DNA from: Bacillota bacterium
GTDB taxonomy: Bacteria > Bacillota > Bacilli > Lactobacillales > Aerococcaceae
Direction: 5' to 3'
Length of the DNA: 7,103 nt
NCBI GenBank assembly: GCA_023442905.1
Contig: JAEZWY010000036.1
Location: forward strand, 1-7,103
The position numbers were made by a program, and so were the translations under genes. Every line of letters begins with the position of its first letter. Positions within the stretch are counted from its first letter, which is position 1. The notes beneath the pieces are model-generated. The model made no database searches and was not told where the DNA came from. It was given only the letters and a program-made list of their open reading frames with translations. Below are positions 4,960 to 7,103 of the stretch, piece after piece.

Positions 4960-4987
4960 TGAACGCTTGTGGTTTTTATATTAAAAT
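4959..4987 (+). promoter_or_regulatory. SOS-controlled sigma-A promoter
   Basis: TTGAAC (4959-4964), a 17-bp spacer and TAAAAT (4982-4987) form a promoter pointing at the lysin remnant. Predicted start is about 4993-4996, leaving a leader of about 55-60 nt. Its -35 touches the LexA box. Confidence 0.65.
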
Positions 4988-5051
4988 ATATATATATAGA
5001 TATCTATTATATTGTATAACAAAAAAAGTAAAAAATTAAAGAAGGAAGAGT

Positions 5052-5374
5052 ATGAATGACGATTTAAAAGTTTCTGAAAATGGTTTGAATCTTATAAAGA
5101 GATTTGAAGAATTAAAATTAGAAGCTTAGAAAGTTACCCTGAAACCGGAACTTTTATACCTAATGATGCAATTATAGTGCGAGATAAACCAAGCACTAAA
5201 GGGAATCGTGTAGCAACTTATTATCCTGAAGAAGAGGTTCATTATCATACGGTTTATATTGGAAATGGTTATGTATGGTTAGAATACACTTCTTACAGTG
5301 GAGAACGGAGATATGTTCCATGTCGAACTTATGAAAATGGAATATACGGAGCCTTATGGGGTAGTTTAAGTTAA
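5052..5374 (+). pseudogene. Collapsed endolysin gene: lysozyme N-terminus fused out of frame to SH3b domain
   Basis: The ATG at 5052 (after GAAGGAAGAG) opens a 25-codon frame. It contains VSENGLNLIKRFEELKLEA and then hits TAG at 5127-5129. This matches the start of GH24 phage-type lysozymes (S-x-x-G-x-x-L-I-K-x-F-E-G-x-x-L-x-A-Y), ending exactly where the next Tyr and the catalytic region should follow. In another frame, starting about 5120, SLESYPETGTFIPND leads into IIVRDKPSTKGNRVATYYPEE, then YIGNGYVWLEYTSYSGERR, YVPCRT and WGSLS (stop 5372-5374). That is an SH3_5-type cell-wall-binding domain as found at the C-terminus of phage lysins. So an internal deletion, near an AAGCTT at 5122-5127, removed the catalytic body. 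The SH3b part has no good start of its own except a GTG at 5177. The promoter, LexA box and terminator around it are intact. Confidence 0.75.
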
Positions 5375-5415
5375 AAATAAGAAATTTAGTATTTAAAAAA
5401 TTGATAAAAAGAAGC

Positions 5416-5459
5416 AGCAAGGGTGAGTGTAACGAGTGCACTTACCCTTGCTACTTTTT
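5416..5459 (+). terminator. Strong terminator after the lysin remnant
   Basis: AGCAAGGGTGAGTG (5416-5429) pairs with CACTTACCCTTGCT (5439-5452) over 14 positions with a single G-T wobble, followed by ACTTTTTC. It cleanly ends the SOS-controlled transcript. Confidence 0.85.
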
Positions 5460-5623
5460 CTATTGAAGTTTTGTACGCTTCTGCCGACGAAAAGTTCAAA
5501 AACATATAAACTAAGCACAGAAATATTTAAAACGCCTTAAAACGCGAATATGAGCTTATCGGAAAACTTATACTATATTAGATATGAGGAGAAATTTAAA
5601 AAGAAAAGGAAGATAATTTTAAA

Positions 5624-6121
5624 ATGAAAAATATTCTAAATTTTATAAATCAAGACACTATTACTGGAGCAATAACCACATTAATTATTCCAGCATGTAT
5701 TAAAATTTATCAGGTATGTAGAGACAAATATCAATTCTATAAATTTAAAAAAATGATTGATGAAGAATATATAAAACCAACTGAAAATATAATTAAAGAT
5801 TACCATTCTTATAGCAAAAATCCTCCTAGCAAAGAAATAACAGAGAAATGTGAAAAGCTAGATTACTTATTAAAAAATGAAATTAATTATTTAAATAGCA
5901 ACAATCAATTTAAAATAATACGCTTAATTGAATATACAAAATTCTGTTTTTCTAAATTAATTAAAGTTTCAAATAGCTATGGTTTCAAGCCAATGACTGC
6001 TTCATCTGATTTTAAAGAAGATAAAGAAAAAAGTATAAAATTAAAAAATATCGTTCAAAAATATAAAAATACAAGAGAAAAATATATTAAATTAGAAATC
6101 GACAATTTTCCCCCTTTATAA
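5624..6121 (+). CDS. Small membrane-anchored protein, 165 aa, unrecognised
   Basis: The ATG at 5624 follows an A-rich leader with AAAGGAAGAT (about 5605-5614). A candidate -10 TATACT lies at 5569-5574, without a clear -35. Residues 13-30 (ITGAITTLIIPACIKIYQ) form one membrane segment. The rest is cytoplasmic-looking, Lys/Asn/Ile-rich and helical, with a basic patch after the membrane (CRDKYQFYKFKKM) and a charged C-terminal helix (KEDKEKSIKLKNIVQKYKNTREKY) that could be a coiled coil. This layout, one N-terminal helix plus a charged tail, is seen in accessory and defence-associated membrane proteins, but no family is recognised. It stands alone between two terminator-like hairpins. It is more AT-rich than neighbouring genes, which suggests acquired DNA. 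Confidence 0.75.
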   Translation: MKNILNFINQDTITGAITTLIIPACIKIYQVCRDKYQFYKFKKMIDEEYIKPTENIIKDYHSYSKNPPSKEITEKCEKLDYLLKNEINYLNSNNQFKIIRLIEYTKFCFSKLIKVSNSYGFKPMTASSDFKEDKEKSIKLKNIVQKYKNTREKYIKLEIDNFPPL

Positions 6122-6169
6122 AAAGGGCGCACTTTTTAAGTCATATTATTTTCTTCGAAAAGCGTGCGC
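6111..6169. terminator. Two terminator-like hairpins between convergent genes
   Basis: CCCTTT-ATAA-AAAGGG (6112-6127) overlaps the stop codon of the 165-aa gene and is followed after CGCAC by five T. A second hairpin, GCGCAC-TTTT (6127-6136) with AAAA-GC-GTGCGC (6158-6169), leads on the minus strand into CCCTTTTTAT. They probably serve as terminators for the two converging genes. Confidence 0.5.
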
Positions 6170-6234
6170 AAAAAAAACCCTTCGTCAGTTTGATGTTAGG
6201 ATGATTTCATGGACTCGTTTTGGTAGAATTTAAC

Positions 6235-6271
6235 TACTAAGAAAAGGACATCCTTACTAAGAAAAATGTCC
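6235..6271. repeat. Short direct and inverted repeat in the convergent spacer
   Basis: TACTAAGAAAA occurs at 6235-6245 and 6255-6265. Overlapping it, GGACAT (6246-6251) and ATGTCC (6266-6271) form an inverted repeat around the second copy. No gene is visible in 6170-6348. The repeat may be the edge of a lost element or a weak terminator of the minus-strand nuclease gene. Confidence 0.35.
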
Positions 6272-6348
6272 AAAATTTGGTGTTATCATTTCCAATTTAG
6301 ATTTATATATACTAACATTTCACAGAAACAATTGATACTATCTATTAA

Positions 6349-7103
6349 CTAACTTATACGTTCCATTTCGTCTTTTAAGGATTCAAAATCAACAAACTCA
6401 CCTAGTCGACAGAAATCGCAGTCATCTCTGTGACAGCTATGTGTAAAATCAGCTGCATTCATTTGATGATACATTTCATAAATTTGAGCTTCTACAGCTT
6501 TTGTATCTTCTTCACCGATGGAAATTGTATGGATAGAATAGCCTTTTCCAGAATTTTCATCATCCAGAAATATATATTGCGTTTCTATTTTTTTATTCGT
6601 TGTATCGATATCTGGTGATATTTGTAATAAAAGATTATAATATGCAGCTTGACGCCAGTAATCTTTCCCAACTTCAAGTTCTTCGACTCCGCGTTGCGCA
6701 GATCCAGTCTTGTAATCCACCACACGGATGGTATCACCATCAAATTCCAGTTTATCGATAATACCATTAATAGGATACATTCCATCTAGCGTGACATAAA
6801 TTTCTTTTTCTAAATTGATATCGTCATCTTTAAGACTATTAGGAATATAATCGATAAAGAGGTTTTCTAACAAGTGATAGCCATATTTCTTTATCTCTTC
6901 TGCTGGCATTGTATCGATAATTTCTGATTCATGTATCGCTAATGATTTATTAAAGACTGTTATAGCATTTTCGAAATCAAGGTTATCTCTATAAATCTTT
7001 TCCATTGTTTCATGAATCACCGTACCAAACACTGCTCCAGTAGGAATATGCTTCGTCTTTTCTCTAGTAGCATGCTCTTTCTTTACACCTGTTAAACCTG
7101 CGG
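6349..7103 (-). CDS. C-terminal RecB/Cas4-like PD-(D/E)XK nuclease domain with Cys cluster (partial)
   Basis: The frame is open to the right window edge (about 251 residues), so only the C-terminal part is present. It begins AGLTGVKKEHATREKTK and holds the RecB-type nuclease core in order: GTVIHETMEKIY (the motif His), GIIDKLEFDGD (the metal-binding Asp), VVDYKTG (Asp and Lys of the D-x-K motif) and WRQAAYYNLLL (the family's Q-x-x-x-YY helix). It ends with CHRDDCDFCRLGEF, whose Cys residues resemble the iron-sulfur cluster ligands of AddB, Cas4 and related nucleases; the fourth Cys would lie outside the window. All catalytic residues are present. In known proteins such a domain is at the end of UvrD/AddA/AddB-like helicases involved in DNA break processing or defence, or is a free exonuclease. 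Which one cannot be decided here. An internal GTG near 7032 is a codon of the domain, not the start. Confidence 0.85.
   Translation of the reverse strand, partial: AGLTGVKKEHATREKTKHIPTGAVFGTVIHETMEKIYRDNLDFENAITVFNKSLAIHESEIIDTMPAEEIKKYGYHLLENLFIDYIPNSLKDDDINLEKEIYVTLDGMYPINGIIDKLEFDGDTIRVVDYKTGSAQRGVEELEVGKDYWRQAAYYNLLLQISPDIDTTNKKIETQYIFLDDENSGKGYSIHTISIGEEDTKAVEAQIYEMYHQMNAADFTHSCHRDDCDFCRLGEFVDFESLKDEMERIS

Noticed and set aside
5052..5374. Programmed frameshift joining the lysozyme start to the SH3b domain
   Set aside because: No slippery sequence with a following structure is evident and the whole catalytic part is missing, so a deletion explains the layout better.
6430..6785. Overlapping small frames (6430-6618 plus, 6585-6785 minus) within the nuclease gene
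   Set aside because: Shadows of the nuclease frame, which carries the conserved motifs.
1..7103. CRISPR arrays, tRNA or rRNA genes
   Set aside because: No regularly spaced repeats and no cloverleaf or rRNA-like sequence were seen on either strand.

Overview
The window is AT-rich DNA from a low-GC Gram-positive bacterium. It most likely belongs to the Lactobacillales (Enterococcus/Carnobacterium-like). The evidence is an Fst-type type I toxin-antitoxin locus, a Gram-positive LexA box, a Gram-positive lipoprotein signal with a Ser-rich linker, an SH3_5-type lysin remnant, AGGAGG-type ribosome sites and a GGCTGGGACAAAA intergenic repeat. The species is not determinable from this sequence. The layout is a mosaic of short accessory units, each with its own promoter and terminator, rather than one long operon.

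Left part (1-2231): the tail of an unidentified gene comes first, then a small ORF that may be a decayed RecX C-terminus. An intact IS1380-family transposase (651-1970) follows, with an RNA hairpin over its ribosome site. A 24-bp inverted repeat (2 mismatches) lies on either side of the transposase. In both places it sits in sequence that could be worn-out transposase C-termini.

Middle (2287-3760): a sigma-A promoter drives a well-formed SAM-I (S-box) riboswitch with an expression-platform terminator. It controls a single 73-aa protein I do not recognise, closed by its own terminator. Next come a possible truncated minus-strand gene, a nested hairpin repeat bounded by GGCTGGGACAAAA, and a complete Fst/par-like type I toxin-antitoxin locus. 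That locus has a 29-aa toxin, a convergent antisense RNA with a promoter, a shared bidirectional terminator, a 13-nt target repeat and an SD-masking 5' hairpin.

Right part (3778-7103): a 369-aa minus-strand surface lipoprotein is followed by an intergenic region with a LexA (SOS) box abutting a rightward sigma-A promoter. That promoter reads into a lysin gene collapsed by deletion, in which a 25-aa GH24-lysozyme-like N-terminus is joined out of frame to an SH3b cell-wall-binding domain. A 165-aa protein with one membrane segment follows. On the minus strand at the right edge is the C-terminal part of a RecB-type PD-(D/E)XK nuclease with a cysteine cluster, running off the window.

The best candidates for something undescribed are the SAM-riboswitch-controlled orphan small protein and the SOS-box/truncated-lysin unit. 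The toxin-antitoxin locus is a clear, compact member of a known class.
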